This document shows positions 1 to 18,206 of a DNA stretch of 64,000 bases, in pieces. A program made the translations under genes and the position numbers. The DNA is taken from assembly GCA_013180625.2 (NCBI GenBank), contig SNVD02011507.1:1044199-1108198 (forward strand), given 5' to 3'. Position 1 is the stretch's first letter, and every line of letters starts with the position of its first letter. Origin of the DNA: Boswellia sacra (Eukaryota; Streptophyta; Magnoliopsida; Sapindales; Burseraceae). The notes beneath the pieces were generated by a model. That model searched no databases. It was given only the letters and a program-made list of their open reading frames with translations, and was not told the origin of the DNA.

Positions 1-1023
1 TTTATAATCTGGTGTAAGATAAACATATCATCAAATACCAAATACTCGAAAAAAAAAAAAAAAAGTTTAAAGGCCATTCCCCTCAAGCCTATGCCATCAT
101 AATTACTTATCCATTTCCCTTCAAAAAGGGCGCTTTAAACAAAAAATATGCTACCTTGAAAATGGCACTCTGAAACCAACTGTTGATGGCCCAAAACTTT
201 TCGACTTTTCATTATGCGCACAATTGAAGCATCAATAGTATACCGTCTGTCTTGGTCAACATCTTCAACGATTTTCCCTCCTTTCATCAACTGGTGGGAG
301 ACGGATACATATAATTGAAAATTTCACATGCTTATAATTCTGAAATTTGAAATATATAAATTCAAGATCTTGTCTATCAATCTATATATACATGTATATC
401 AATCCAAATACTAATAATAACTAAAACACACAGATAAATGAAGTCAAATAAAGAGTTCTAAAAATCTTACAAAATGATTAAAAAGCAACTAGGCAAAAGA
501 AATAGACAAACAGTCAATCTCAGAGCTTAATCCTCCTCATTCTGTTGCTGAACTTGGAGTTGAACTTGAAGTAATCAGATTGCGAGATGGTTTTTGTGTT
601 TGGCTCCTTAATAAGGATCTTATACTCGGCACATGAAAGGGAATGGAGCAATCTAACCAAGTTATCATGAGTCAAGTTCAGCTGAGGCGTGATCTCTTCA
701 AAGCTCAATCTATCAGAAGCATTAAACAGCAGCAGGGTGGCAGCCTGTAATATTTTCACTCGATACAAAATTAAAGAAATCCCACAGTTCATCTCTAAAA
801 GGATCCAAGAAGTAGAGTTATCGTAAAGAGCGTTTATCTGATATGTTGACAATATCAATTCAATGGCTTTTTTATCAGATTTGCCATTGATGCTACACTC
901 CCCAACGAGTAAATACATGTAAGTTTTTGTATTCTGTTTTTGTTTCATAAAATCCCTGAAAAACTTCCACACACTTCACCTGGAACAATGATATCGCAAA
1001 ATAAGGCATTCAATTTTTTTTTC

Positions 1024-1064
<41 letters not shown>

Positions 1065-4000
1065 GCCGCCTTCTTCACTGCAAAATTTAAATTAATTGTG
1101 ATACTCCCACCATCTCATAAAGAGAATAGAATATGTGATCACCATCCCCCAAGGGAGATTGAGATCAGAGGATTTATAACTTGGCCAGAATCCAGTAGTA
1201 AGAACAGTCAATCCCAGGGTGAGCAATTGGGTTATTGCTAAGATAATCCGCAAAGTTGGTCTGATTTTCCCTAGCCAAAGTCAAATCTGTAACCTGGATA
1301 GAGTGTCAAGTGAAATCAAAACGCAATCATATGATATGACGATAATCAAAAACCTAGCCCAACTTACCATTCCCTCCATCTTTGATGTAATCTGTCCACC
1401 ATACTGCTGCTTCAGCTTTGTGAGAATACCTCTTTCGTGATCATCATTAGCACTGCGATTAAAAAACAGATGCCGAGCAAGCTTTTTCCTCCATCAACAG
1501 ACCAAACAACAAAATTAAGGACCAAATTGTCCATAAATATATAAATTAATAAACGCACAAAAAAATTTTGGCCATTCATAAAATAAATTGAACATCATAT
1601 CAAATGAACACCTAGGTATTGGATTTCACCCGTAGAATTCGGCAAAACGGTCTTTGTCACCAATATAAGCAAGCAGCTCTGCTACCTGCAGAAACCATGC
1701 ACATGGTTTAAGATCAATGACCATGATAGTTAAATATAAAATAACAGAATGTCATTCTGCCATTGCAGTATATTGAACAGGTCTGCCATGGACCAAGCAC
1801 TGGAAAAGAGTTACCCCATCATTATCTATAAAGTCGTCAAAACCTCAGCAAAAGGTACGTAAACACATAATATTGATAACACGCGGGTATTGTAAATTTT
1901 GGTTTAATATAACCTTACGACTAAGAGTACCTTCTCAAGTGTTTCCTCAATAGCTTCATCACTCAATTTCTCACTTCCACCCTTCTTGAGGATATTATCA
2001 CAGAATGTTGCAAGTATTTCCGAACTTGAACAGCCACCAACGGTTTTATTGCAGAATATCTCAAAAGCCTCTTTCAGGGCCTATTGAACAACCAAAGGTG
2101 GAACAACTGTTAAACAACACAGAACAATGAGATCTAAGTACCTATTACAATACAATACAACACAAACCTTTTGAAGCAATGTGTGGTTTAGGAAACAATT
2201 GGTCACATATTCCATATACTTGTCATGCAGCTCAATTATTTTTCTGATGAGGACCTGAAGACCACACAAGATACTCAATTTTTCCATCACTCCAAGAGTA
2301 CCTGTATTTAGAAGTTGTGAAAACTTACCCGTTCCTGCACAGTAACCGTATTTCCACCCTCTTTAAAGCATTCCCAGTGTCAGCACTTAGCAACAAATTT
2401 CAAAGTTGAAAAGAAAAACACGACATATGACAAGCTATAATGACAAAATAATGTTAACAATGCATAAAACATGTGTGTGGATGATACGCAGAAGATTCTT
2501 CCTGTCTTATTCTCTGTTTCTTTTTGCTTTTCTTCAGGAATGTTTTCATGGTAGGGGAAGGTGGGGTATGTTTTAAGGTTACAGGCAGTTTTCTCTCCTT
2601 GAAGGTAAAAACTTCTGTGAGATATGATAAGAGTTAAACTGACTAGGAGAGTCCCATATCATCAGTCATTTATTGCTGCTGAAACAAGTAAACACAAAAT
2701 GGAGTTCCCCGATGCATACAGAACCCCAAGAGAAAGAAGTCTCATCTCATGCCTACCAATCATGGTTTAACTGGACTAACAAAACAGCCCACTTTTAACA
2801 ATAAACAGTAATGTCCAGTGTAGTAATGCATTGAATATTCTATTGATGAAAATACAATTTTATAGAAACCAACAAGGGATAGCAAAAAACTCTCATCTTG
2901 AGCGGATAAAAAAAATCCAAATAAGACAAATATATGAGGAGGATTAAGTGGAACCACCAGTAGATCAGGGTAGCCAAAAGGACTGCTCCTCGTCCAAAAT
3001 ATCATAAAGAGAGATGAAGATGGTTAGAAGAACAGTTTAGCAATGAATACAAAAGTCTCCTTGGTTTCAGCTATAAAAATTAAGAACTTGAAAGGTACCG
3101 TGGAACCCAAAAAAAATACTTCACTGTTTTAGATTTTCACCAACTAGCCCCCTTATATATTTGTCAACATTAGTACCAAAAGAAGTAATTCCCAACTTGT
3201 GGACACCCTATAGCACCCAGCATAATGTTAACATTACGTTCACCAACAATGGCAACCCAGAATAATGTGAATTGAAAACTGTGTAAAAACCATACACACA
3301 ATTAAAAAATAAAATGCAGGATATCGAAGTCACTATTTAGTTCTTAAAGTAGTATGTTAAACTATCAAAAAACTATTATACAGATCGCAAACTCATAAAA
3401 CTCTATTCTTGGTGACCCAAGCACACATTAACCCTCCACCACAGTTAAGGAAGACATAAAGATCAGTGTGAACAAGGACATAATATTTAGAAATTACTCT
3501 GAACTTCCAAATACCATCCAATCAACCACATTCTGTTAGGTGAAACTTTTCCAAAAGTAGTTTAATCCTTTAATTATCAGGCATATCTTATTTCTGATTC
3601 ATACATAACCACGTTTCCCAACTATATATGCAGAAAAGCAACTTATGATTGCACCCAACTGATAAATATATGCATAAGAGTAACTTATGATACATTTGTG
3701 TAATGAGACAACAAACTCAGGATATACAAATATATAAAAAATAAAATTAAAAGAAAAAAGAATTCACAACAACATACCTCGTTTGTTGCAGTATCTTCAG
3801 CCTGTTGGACTAAGGCAGTACCTTTATCAGGTAATATGCTGCAGCATAAAATATTCTCAGAATGTATGCATTCTGTTAAAAAAAATAATAATAGTAATAA
3901 AATTAAAATAAAATATGTAAAGTTATGAGAATGCCAACCAACCTTTTTGAATACGTTAGCCACTGGTTCCATGCCTTTAGGTATCTTATGGTAAAGCCTG

Positions 4001-4557
4001 TACATCCTAGAAAGGTCATCCACCTAGCATGGTCATCCACAATATAAAGTTATATTCCTCGGGGGTATATTTTCAGTAGCAGATGGCCGGAGCCAATGAT
4101 TACTATTATCACAAAACAAGACAAAACCAAAAGCCACCTTGTCTTCTCTAAGCAGCATGCTGCATCCAGAATGCTCCTTTTCAAGTAGTTGGTCAGCGTT
4201 AACCACTAACAACTCTTGTACTTTCTACAAATAAGCAAACAATTGTAATTACAATAAACTTGGGATTGCTTTACTATCTTTTTAGAAACTCAATACAATA
4301 AACATTATAACTAAATCCAAATTATTCATATTAAAAATCTGTGCACTACTGAACTTCTCTTTTGAAACACCTTAACACAAATAACTAAATAAACCACATA
4401 ACTCAACCAATTTCGGCTCACTGCTTGAGTGCAAGTAATGAGACACTCTATCCATTTCTTTCTTCAAGCATTCTTCAGCCTGCAATTTCGCAAAAATAGT
4501 TTTAATATGAAGCAGGTAAACCAGAGTTGTGCTGTGACCCAGCAATAGCCATTAAAG

Positions 4558-4558
4558 A

Positions 4559-4600
<42 letters not shown>

Positions 4601-4626
4601 CAACAACAACTACTACTACTACTACT
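4558..4626. repeat. ATA/ACA/CTA trinucleotide microsatellite
   Basis: A run of about a dozen ATA units is followed by ACA and then CTA units. It directly abuts the intron side of pseudogene exon 5, where the splice donor has changed from the GC type seen in the intact gene to AT. Expansion of this repeat may have helped to disrupt the donor. Confidence 0.9.
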
Positions 4627-5784
4627 TATCTTCAACATGTAATCTGGCCTTGAATATTCCTGAATCCAAATTAATGCCTTACGAGAATAGTAAGAGCTAG
4701 TATCAGAAAGCAGGTGTTTCTCAAAATCATTTTCATAAATCCACAATCATTTGTTTCCAATCTTAACAAATATATCCAAAACATTCTTTAATAAGACTCT
4801 GTCAATCAGATCTCCTCAGCTTTCCCTATCAATCTGGTTCGAACAAACAGCTCGGCAAAACTTTTATCCAAAACAGACGCTGGAAAGAAAAATGGGTCAA
4901 AATTGAAGGCAGTTTCATTAAACCGCATTGAGTAATGAGGTTATATAAACCAGGTTTTTCATCCATATTTACAAATAGTTAGTTGGCATTTTTATCCAAA
5001 ACAGAGGCAGAAGTTATGTCAGGTTATGAGGCAATGCACTTACAAGAGCAATTACAACATCTTTGGCTTTCTCTCTGAATTCATTGTAAGCCTGAAATTA
5101 GAGAAAATATAGATGTAGGAATACTTCAAAATAATCTAGGCAACAGAAAGGTGTAGAAATTCATATCAAAGGGTGGCAGTGCTTAAGAAAAGATAATGTC
5201 ATCAAAAGTATTCACAACAAACCCAATCTCTGAAGCAAGTCAGTCCAACTTCATTAAGCGTAGGAAGTGACCTGTGAACAATGAAGAAATGGTCAAGAGA
5301 GTGGAGGAAGCCTGCAAGCTGCTCAACCATAACTATGTGATATTTCCATCTAGTCACAAGCTCCCTTAGCATAGTGTCGTCATGCGTTCCTTTGAAAGAT
5401 GGTAATACCTAAGAAAGAAAACAAAAAAGAAACAGAAAGAATCATTTAAGTAAACATCAAACAGACGGGAAGTAAATCAAATGGGAAAGTAATCTTTTTT
5501 TGATAGGATACTGTAGATTTATAAAACTATAAAAAGAAAGTTACTGTAAGGAATCTCAACGGAACAATAAGCAAAAGAGTAATCTGATCTAAAGAGTTTC
5601 AATTATGTCAAATGACATAGGGGTCATATATCTCCAATACTGGGAATTTTCCGGACCGTGGAAGTGATATATTCTTGAAGAACTTCCCCGTATTTGTCAT
5701 AGAGCAGTTGTGCATAGTCATGAGGAGGATTTTGGGTGCAAATATTCTGGGACCATGCTGTCAAGGAATAGAAATTTGATAAAA

Positions 5785-6061
5785 TCAAGTTTTTCATCCA
5801 CATTTTACATATAGTTATTGGCCTTTTTATCCAAAACAAAGGCAGAAGTTATATCAGGTTATGAGGCTGTACACTTACAGGAGCAATTACAGAATCTTTG
5901 GCTTTCTCTATTCATCATTGTAGAGCTGAAATTAGAGACAATAGATAGATGTGGAATATTTCAAAAGAATCTAGAAAACAGAAAAAGGTGTAGAAATTCA
6001 CATCAAAGGTTGGCACAACTACAACAAATGTAATGTCATCAAAAGGATTCATAACAAACCA
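5785..6061 (-). pseudogene. Extra CUL1 fragment (intron 4 / exon 4 / intron 3)
   Basis: This segment is a second, diverged copy of 4945-5220 and of 13385-13629 in the intact gene. It contains part of intron 4, a degenerate exon 4 (about 5878-5930) and intron 3. It stops almost exactly at the exon 3 donor position (the shared sequence ends with CATAACAAACC). It lies upstream of pseudogene exon 2, so the exon order on the minus strand is E4', E2, E3, E4. That order is scrambled and cannot be a functional gene. Where exon 1 should be, the sequence turns into unrelated AT-rich DNA. Confidence 0.8.
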
Positions 6062-7994
6062 CATCCCCGTAGGGTATAGGGTATAGGGTTATCTTTATAA
6101 AATTTTAAAATTTTGTAACTGCTTAATAATTTTTAAAATTATATGTGTTAAATTTCACATATTATGAATTCTTTAATTTTACAAACAACACAAAAACTTT
6201 GACAAAAGTCACACTTTATTTAATAATTATGAATTTTTTAGTATATTAGTATCAATTTAGTCATGTTATAATGACAAAATAAAATATTTATATTTTATAG
6301 TAATTAAATTTGTATATATGTACCATCTTAACATATATTATTAAATATTAATTAAATTATTGTAATATTAATAAGATTGTTTTCAAAATATATACCTCTA
6401 ATTAATTAATATATTATTTTCTAAATATGTAAATAGAAATATGGTAAGAACAATCTTATAACTTTAAATATTTGATTTATTGTAATTTCAATTAATTAAT
6501 TGAATTTATTAATGTTTCATATATGTATATATATGTAATGTTAATTAATTGGTATATGCTAATGATAGTATTGTTATTAGAATGAAATTAAAGCAACATG
6601 CTATTGTAAAATTATTTAATTGTATTATCAATTATTTGAAAAATTGTCAATTAACTAGTTTATAAACAATAATACGTTTTTAATATTATTACTAATAGAG
6701 TATGAAAATTATTACTAATAAAATCAAATGATAATTAGTGGTCATTATTTTTCTTTAGATGATATAAATAATTTGTACAATCACTATTTAGCTAGCACAA
6801 TGCTAATATAAATGAAAACTTATATAAACTTTATGAGTAATAGATTTATTTTATCTAATGTAAATTAACTTTATTTTTTTTTTTTTTTGCGTTTAACTAC
6901 AATCATCATTTAGCTTGCACAATGCCAATATAATGAAAACTTATATAACTATAAATAACTTTATTTTTTTGAGTTTTAAATATTATTGGATAATTAGATT
7001 TGAATATGAAATATTTTAGGATATGTATCATATGTGTATGTGTTTTTTTTAGGTTAACTACGAATTAGATTTATCGTTATTTTTAAATTTATAGGTTTTT
7101 TTGTTTGGGAATGAAGTAGATTGGATGTAATTTCTTTTTATAGTTTTTAAATAATAGTTATACATCTATTTACATTTTAGTTTAAATAATTTTAAAAAAT
7201 TTAAATTGGGTTGGGTTAGGCTGAGCCGGTCTGGGGCGGTGCGTGTCTAGATCTTCTTTTTCAAATGTTGTCCCGTCCCGTTTTGGGACAATACGATGAG
7301 ACGGGACAAAAAAAAATTCAGCAGAATAGGGATGGGTACCTGCTGTTTCGGACCCATCCTACTCTATTGCCAATCCTAATATAGACCAGACCGCAAAGAA
7401 TAAGACAAAACAAGGCATGCCAAATGTTTTCGGTGAGACTCAACATGTGGCACTATTCTTGAAAATTTTTTTGTTTAGTTTGCTTGGAAACTAGTCAACA
7501 AATAAGACTAGGTAAAAAAAAAAAAAACTTTTTACCCCCACCGCATTTTTCTAATTACTCCTCGAAAAAGCATTCTTAGAAAAGTTTTGATTTAGATTTT
7601 CGTACTACATAATTTTGAAGACTGATAATTTAGGAGTTTAAAACAATTCAACTAAATTGTTTTAATGTGCACAGTTAGACACCATATTTTGAGAATATGC
7701 ATATATAATCCCCCCTATTGGACCCGATATTGGTATTAGATGGGAACTGATTCAAAAGGTAAGAGACTCCAACCACTACTGTTGAGTTTCCACCATTTTT
7801 GTTTAGAAAATACCTGCTATACAATTTTTAACTAATAACAGAAAGGGCCGACCACACTCAGAGAGCCCAGATAAAATCCATTCAGTTTGAAGAATTCCGC
7901 AATGGGTAGGCCTCCATTTTACATTCGCGTACGGGCTCGGGTGTATTTGACGTGATTGCTAAACAAAACATCACATACAAGAAACTTAATTCAC
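6062..7994. other. AT-rich intergenic spacer with a possible TE end
   Basis: No coding region is seen. The first bases contain three spaced TATAGGG-like units (about 6068-6090). The bulk is extremely AT-rich. A GC-richer patch at about 7200-7378 contains GGGACGGGAC- and GGGATGGGTACC-like motifs and ends in TTGCCAATCCTA. That pattern resembles the ends of plant hAT-type non-autonomous elements, but no matching left end was found. Confidence 0.5.
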
Positions 7995-14606
<6,612 letters not shown>

Positions 14607-15050
14607 TGTACCAATAAACCTATAACATAGGTTACGTGAAACCGCCATCAAAAAATTAATAGAAACACAATTTATTAAAGTGAGACGGTAACAAATAACA
14701 GACGACAAAAAAACAAAGAAATCAATCCAGGCATAACATAAGAACAAACACCAATAACATCCATTAGAAACGCGTACAAATACTAATCAACAGAAGAATG
14801 CAGAGAAACAAAAATCCAAAAAAAAAAAGCAAAATTAATAATGATCAACTACAGAGAGTTTGTGACAATTAATACAGATAAATATTCATGATCAACAGAA
14901 GAAACCCTAATCATCAATTAAAATTAGAAAACGAGGAAAGAGAATGAGAAAAGGAGGGAGAAAGAGAATCGGCACCGTGGACGAACAGTCAGGCGGAGCG
15001 CTGATGGACGGGACGTGAATCGCGGAGGAACCCTAACGCAGAGCAGATGG
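14607..15050 (-). promoter_or_regulatory. CUL1 5' UTR (with intron) and proximal promoter
   Basis: The 13 bases before the ATG (14607-14619) follow a TTATAG acceptor, so the leader is spliced. A purine-rich plus strand at about 14930-14975 (pyrimidine-rich on the coding strand) suits the non-coding first exon. AAACCCTAA on the plus strand at 14902-14910 is a single telo-box-like motif. The transcription start was not determined. Confidence 0.5.
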
Positions 15051-18050
15051 GTAAATAATTGTTATTATAATTATTAAGCAAGGGAAAGATGGAAAGGGAA
15101 GGATTTTGTTATGGTTGGGTTTTAAAGGATTTGGAAAATTACTAAAATGGGTTAATTCGTTGACAAAATCTTGCTTTTACTTCCCTTTGCCATCGCTGTT
15201 CCCGACCTCTAGTTTTTCTCCTATTTCGTCTATTTTATTATTATTTCCTTAATCCCCCTTTTTCCTCTTTCTATTTTTTATTTTTTCAATCTTTGACTTG
15301 TATTATTACTGCTTTCCCGATAATGCTGCTGACTAAAATTAAAATTCTTGTTTGTGTTTGAATTAATTGTGAAACAATTGCATCATTGTTTGCCGATTAA
15401 TAAGATTAACAATAATTTTCTTCTATTGGAATTGACGACCAACTGTGTTCATCAAATTTGATAAATTATAGTGTTTCATTGTCATTTGACTTCCCAGCTA
15501 GCATCATCTCGTAGAACTGAATTTGGTACCAAATAGAATACTACATATTATCGATGTCTTTGGTGTTTCTAAGGTGAAACAAATAGAGTTTAGCAGCAAT
15601 ATAATGAGATAAAAAAAATTACTCTCACTGATTGGTTTGATCTTATATCTCATGAATCTAATTTACAAACAAGAAAATAAAATAAAATGGAATAAGAACT
15701 GACAAGTTCTTTCCACCTGTAATTAGAACTTGTCACTTGACTTCTCCATGAAAATGATGTATTGTCAAAAACAAACTACTTACAGAAAAAATGGTTTCTT
15801 TTACACCAACTCAAACTCTGTGGGTATAGTCTATGTTAATTTTTTCTACTAAACAAACTCCTTTCATACGTTTTATTCTTCAGAGACTTTGGCACACTTC
15901 TATCTCCGTCACAAACTTATAAAGTACGAAACGATGATCAATGTGTGGCATTATTACAAAATAGAAAGTTATTGAGTGCATCCATTACATCCGATACATA
16001 TGCAACGAACCTACCACGGGCCATGTATTACATGTTGAGATGGTATATTGTAATTCGATGATTGGTGCGTAGCACATACAACGTAACGTGCGTAATACTG
16101 TATAATATTATTACTATATTAAATAGTGTAATATATGTATTTGATACTGATTTAATATAGTATTAATTAATATAAATTACAATCCTTATATGCATCAACA
16201 TTGTATTAAATTATGTGGAGCTAATCCATGATATTAGTTTTATATTGTATAGCACTAATAAAAAATGTCAAAATTATCCCTATAAAATTATATATATTTA
16301 ACAATACCCTCTAATTTTTAGAATTTTTAAAATAAATAAAGATGTATTCAATAGATAAATTATAAAATCAAATTTATTTTATAAAAATAATGAAGGGATG
16401 AATTGAGTCACCGTTCTTATTGGATGACACCAGAGATGCGCTGTTTTTTTTGAACTAATTAGCACCTAGCATGCTACCATAAACTCAGATTGTCTAATAG
16501 ATAAACTCAGATTGTCTAATAGATCCAGTGGAGGCATTAGATCCCCAGTAATTTTTTCAATAATTAGCAACTATTCGATAAATTACTAACTAACTAATTT
16601 TATAAATAAACTAAAAATATGTTTAAACTTTATATATCTTATTTGAAAAAAATCTTCATTTTTTATATAAATTAATACAATAAATAAATATATTAAATAC
16701 TATATAATTTTAATATATAATTATTTTTAGTACTGTGCCAAACATACCTTAAATTTTTTCTTTTATAAAACATGTATCACTTTTCATTCGTCTCCCGACA
16801 CTACCAAATATAAGAATTTATTGTCAGCATCAATATCGAAAATAACAATATATGCCAACTTCGCTGCCAATGGTAGGTGGAACGGGGCGTTTTTGTTGTA
16901 TTATACTACCATAAGTATGACAAGTACTAACAACATCCTTTGGCTTTACGTTGATAGATATCCACAAAATTTTAACAAATGAGTGGATTAATGGTTGATT
17001 TATCATTATTGTAATTTAATGAAGGTTATGGCATATGTTTTAAGTCACGTAACAATTATCTAAATATAAAAAAATACTTAATACAAATTTACAATCTTAA
17101 AAAAAAAAAGTTATGTCACTCATAATTGTATTTGTTTAAGATGATATTATTAAATATATCGCAAACTAATGCATCTTTTATAAAAGAGTTAAAGTAGTTG
17201 TTCGCATACATGAAATTTAATAAGAGAGCGATGTTAGTACTTTTGAAGCATAAATCATCTATGTCAATTAACAATAAGTCTATACCTTTCATATACTTTT
17301 ATCAACATAAATAAACAATCAAGTTTTACTTAAAAGGATTTAGTTGAATTAAGTATGCTTATATATATTTTTTATATTTATATCCACTTTATTCATAATG
17401 AAACTTTTATAAATTATCAATACAAACTGGCTTATGCAAACATACATGCTATTATTAAATGATTACCACATAATCTATATTAATTAATTAATATAATTAA
17501 AAATTAAAAATTTACCGATTTAATTAAATCATAACACATAGATTTATACGAGTAAATTTATATAAATATAGTGTAAAATAATATTAGTATTATTCATTTT
17601 ACCAACCCTTAACAATACTATATTTGTATTTTCAGTACATATCTAAATAATATCATAGAGTAATCTAGCTTAGCTCATGAAACTTAAATAAGCTGATTCA
17701 GGTATATTTATAAAAAATTGGATAAATTAATTTTTTACAGAGTATAAAATTGTTTGTATGTTCGTTTTTTTAAAAATTAAATTCTAAAGTTTTGCATAAA
17801 AATTTAAGATCGTAAATTACATAAAAATCATGCTTACGTAATTTTTTTTTTTTAAAAATTTCAGAAGGTATGAAGTATCATTTAAGATTTGAATTATTAC
17901 GCATTTGAAACGCAAAAAAAAAAAAAAAAAAGAAGAAAGAAAGTAAACGTGGGGAAGGGGAATCTGTTTCAATTAGTACGCGCGAATAATTAATTGGGCT
18001 CTACTTGCCTGCACCGTGAGTACCTTTTAGCCGCAGCCGCTACAGCTCTA
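15051..18050. other. Divergent intergenic region between CUL1 and LD
   Basis: No ORF resembling a gene is seen in about 3 kb of AT-rich DNA. It contains a 22-bp unit (ATAAACTCAGATTGTCTAATAG) repeated twice in tandem near 16480-16522, and a stretch at about 16085-16290 resembling a Harbinger-type MITE. Both promoters of the divergent CUL1/LD pair lie here. Confidence 0.6.
16085..16295. mobile_element. Possible Harbinger/Tourist-type MITE remnant
   Basis: The stretch beginning ACGTGCGTAATACTGTATAA resembles the inverted right end of the large Harbinger-like element (reverse complement of about 42485-42513), and is followed by similar AT-rich subterminal repeats such as TATATTAAATAGTG. No clean TIR pair or target duplication was found, so the limits are approximate. 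Confidence 0.35.
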
Positions 18051-18086
18051 TTTGCTTTCTATATCCTTTTCCTTTTGTTTACAACA

Positions 18087-18101
18087 AAACCCTAACCCTA
18101 A
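18087..18101 (+). promoter_or_regulatory. Telo-box (AAACCCTAACCCTAA) in the LD leader
   Basis: Two head-to-tail plant telomere units, AAACCCTAACCCTAA, lie about 105 bp upstream of the LD start codon in a pyrimidine-rich leader. Telo-boxes near plant transcription starts are associated with genes expressed in dividing cells and are bound by TRB-type proteins. The role here is inferred from position only. Confidence 0.6.
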
Positions 18102-18206
18102 CTCTAAATTTTATTTTTTTCTTTTCTCGTTTTATTTAGCGTAATTCTTAATTTCGAACTCTAATGCGTGGTCCCTATCGATCCGGTACGTCAAGGTTTG
18201 AATTGG

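Larger units (their letters stand above)
1..6061 (-). pseudogene. CULLIN1-like tandem pseudogene (5' rearranged, 3' end off the window)
   Basis: Reading right to left, this stretch matches the neighbouring intact CUL1 exon by exon. Approximate exon positions are E2 5640-5760, E3 5227-5413, E4 5044-5091, E5 4627-4848, E6 4407-4481, E7 4138-4225, E8 3943-4023, E9 3778-3845, E10 2327-2356, E11 2168-2254, E12 1931-2082, E13 1629-1686, E14 1369-1490, E15 1150-1297, E16 823-972, E17 527-745 and part of E18 at 170-300. Exon 1 is missing and exon 19 would lie left of base 1. The copy is broken. Exon 5 has two in-frame TGA stops (one replaces a Glu codon near its start, one follows I-G-N-K). Exon 9 has a one-base frameshift with TGA-TAA. 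Exon 15 has lost 11 bases. The donors of exons 5, 6 and 17 are mutated. Many other exons remain open, so the decay is probably fairly recent. A transcribed RNA is possible, but a full cullin is not. Confidence 0.9.

Noticed and set aside
6068..6092. TAGGGTATAGGGTATAGGGTT as a telomere-like repeat
   Set aside because: The units are interrupted (TATAGGG, not TTTAGGG) and number only three, which is too few to call an interstitial telomere.
7200..7380. GC-rich patch with a hAT-like end (TTGCCAATCCTA)
   Set aside because: No opposite terminus or target duplication was found upstream, so it is described only as part of the spacer.
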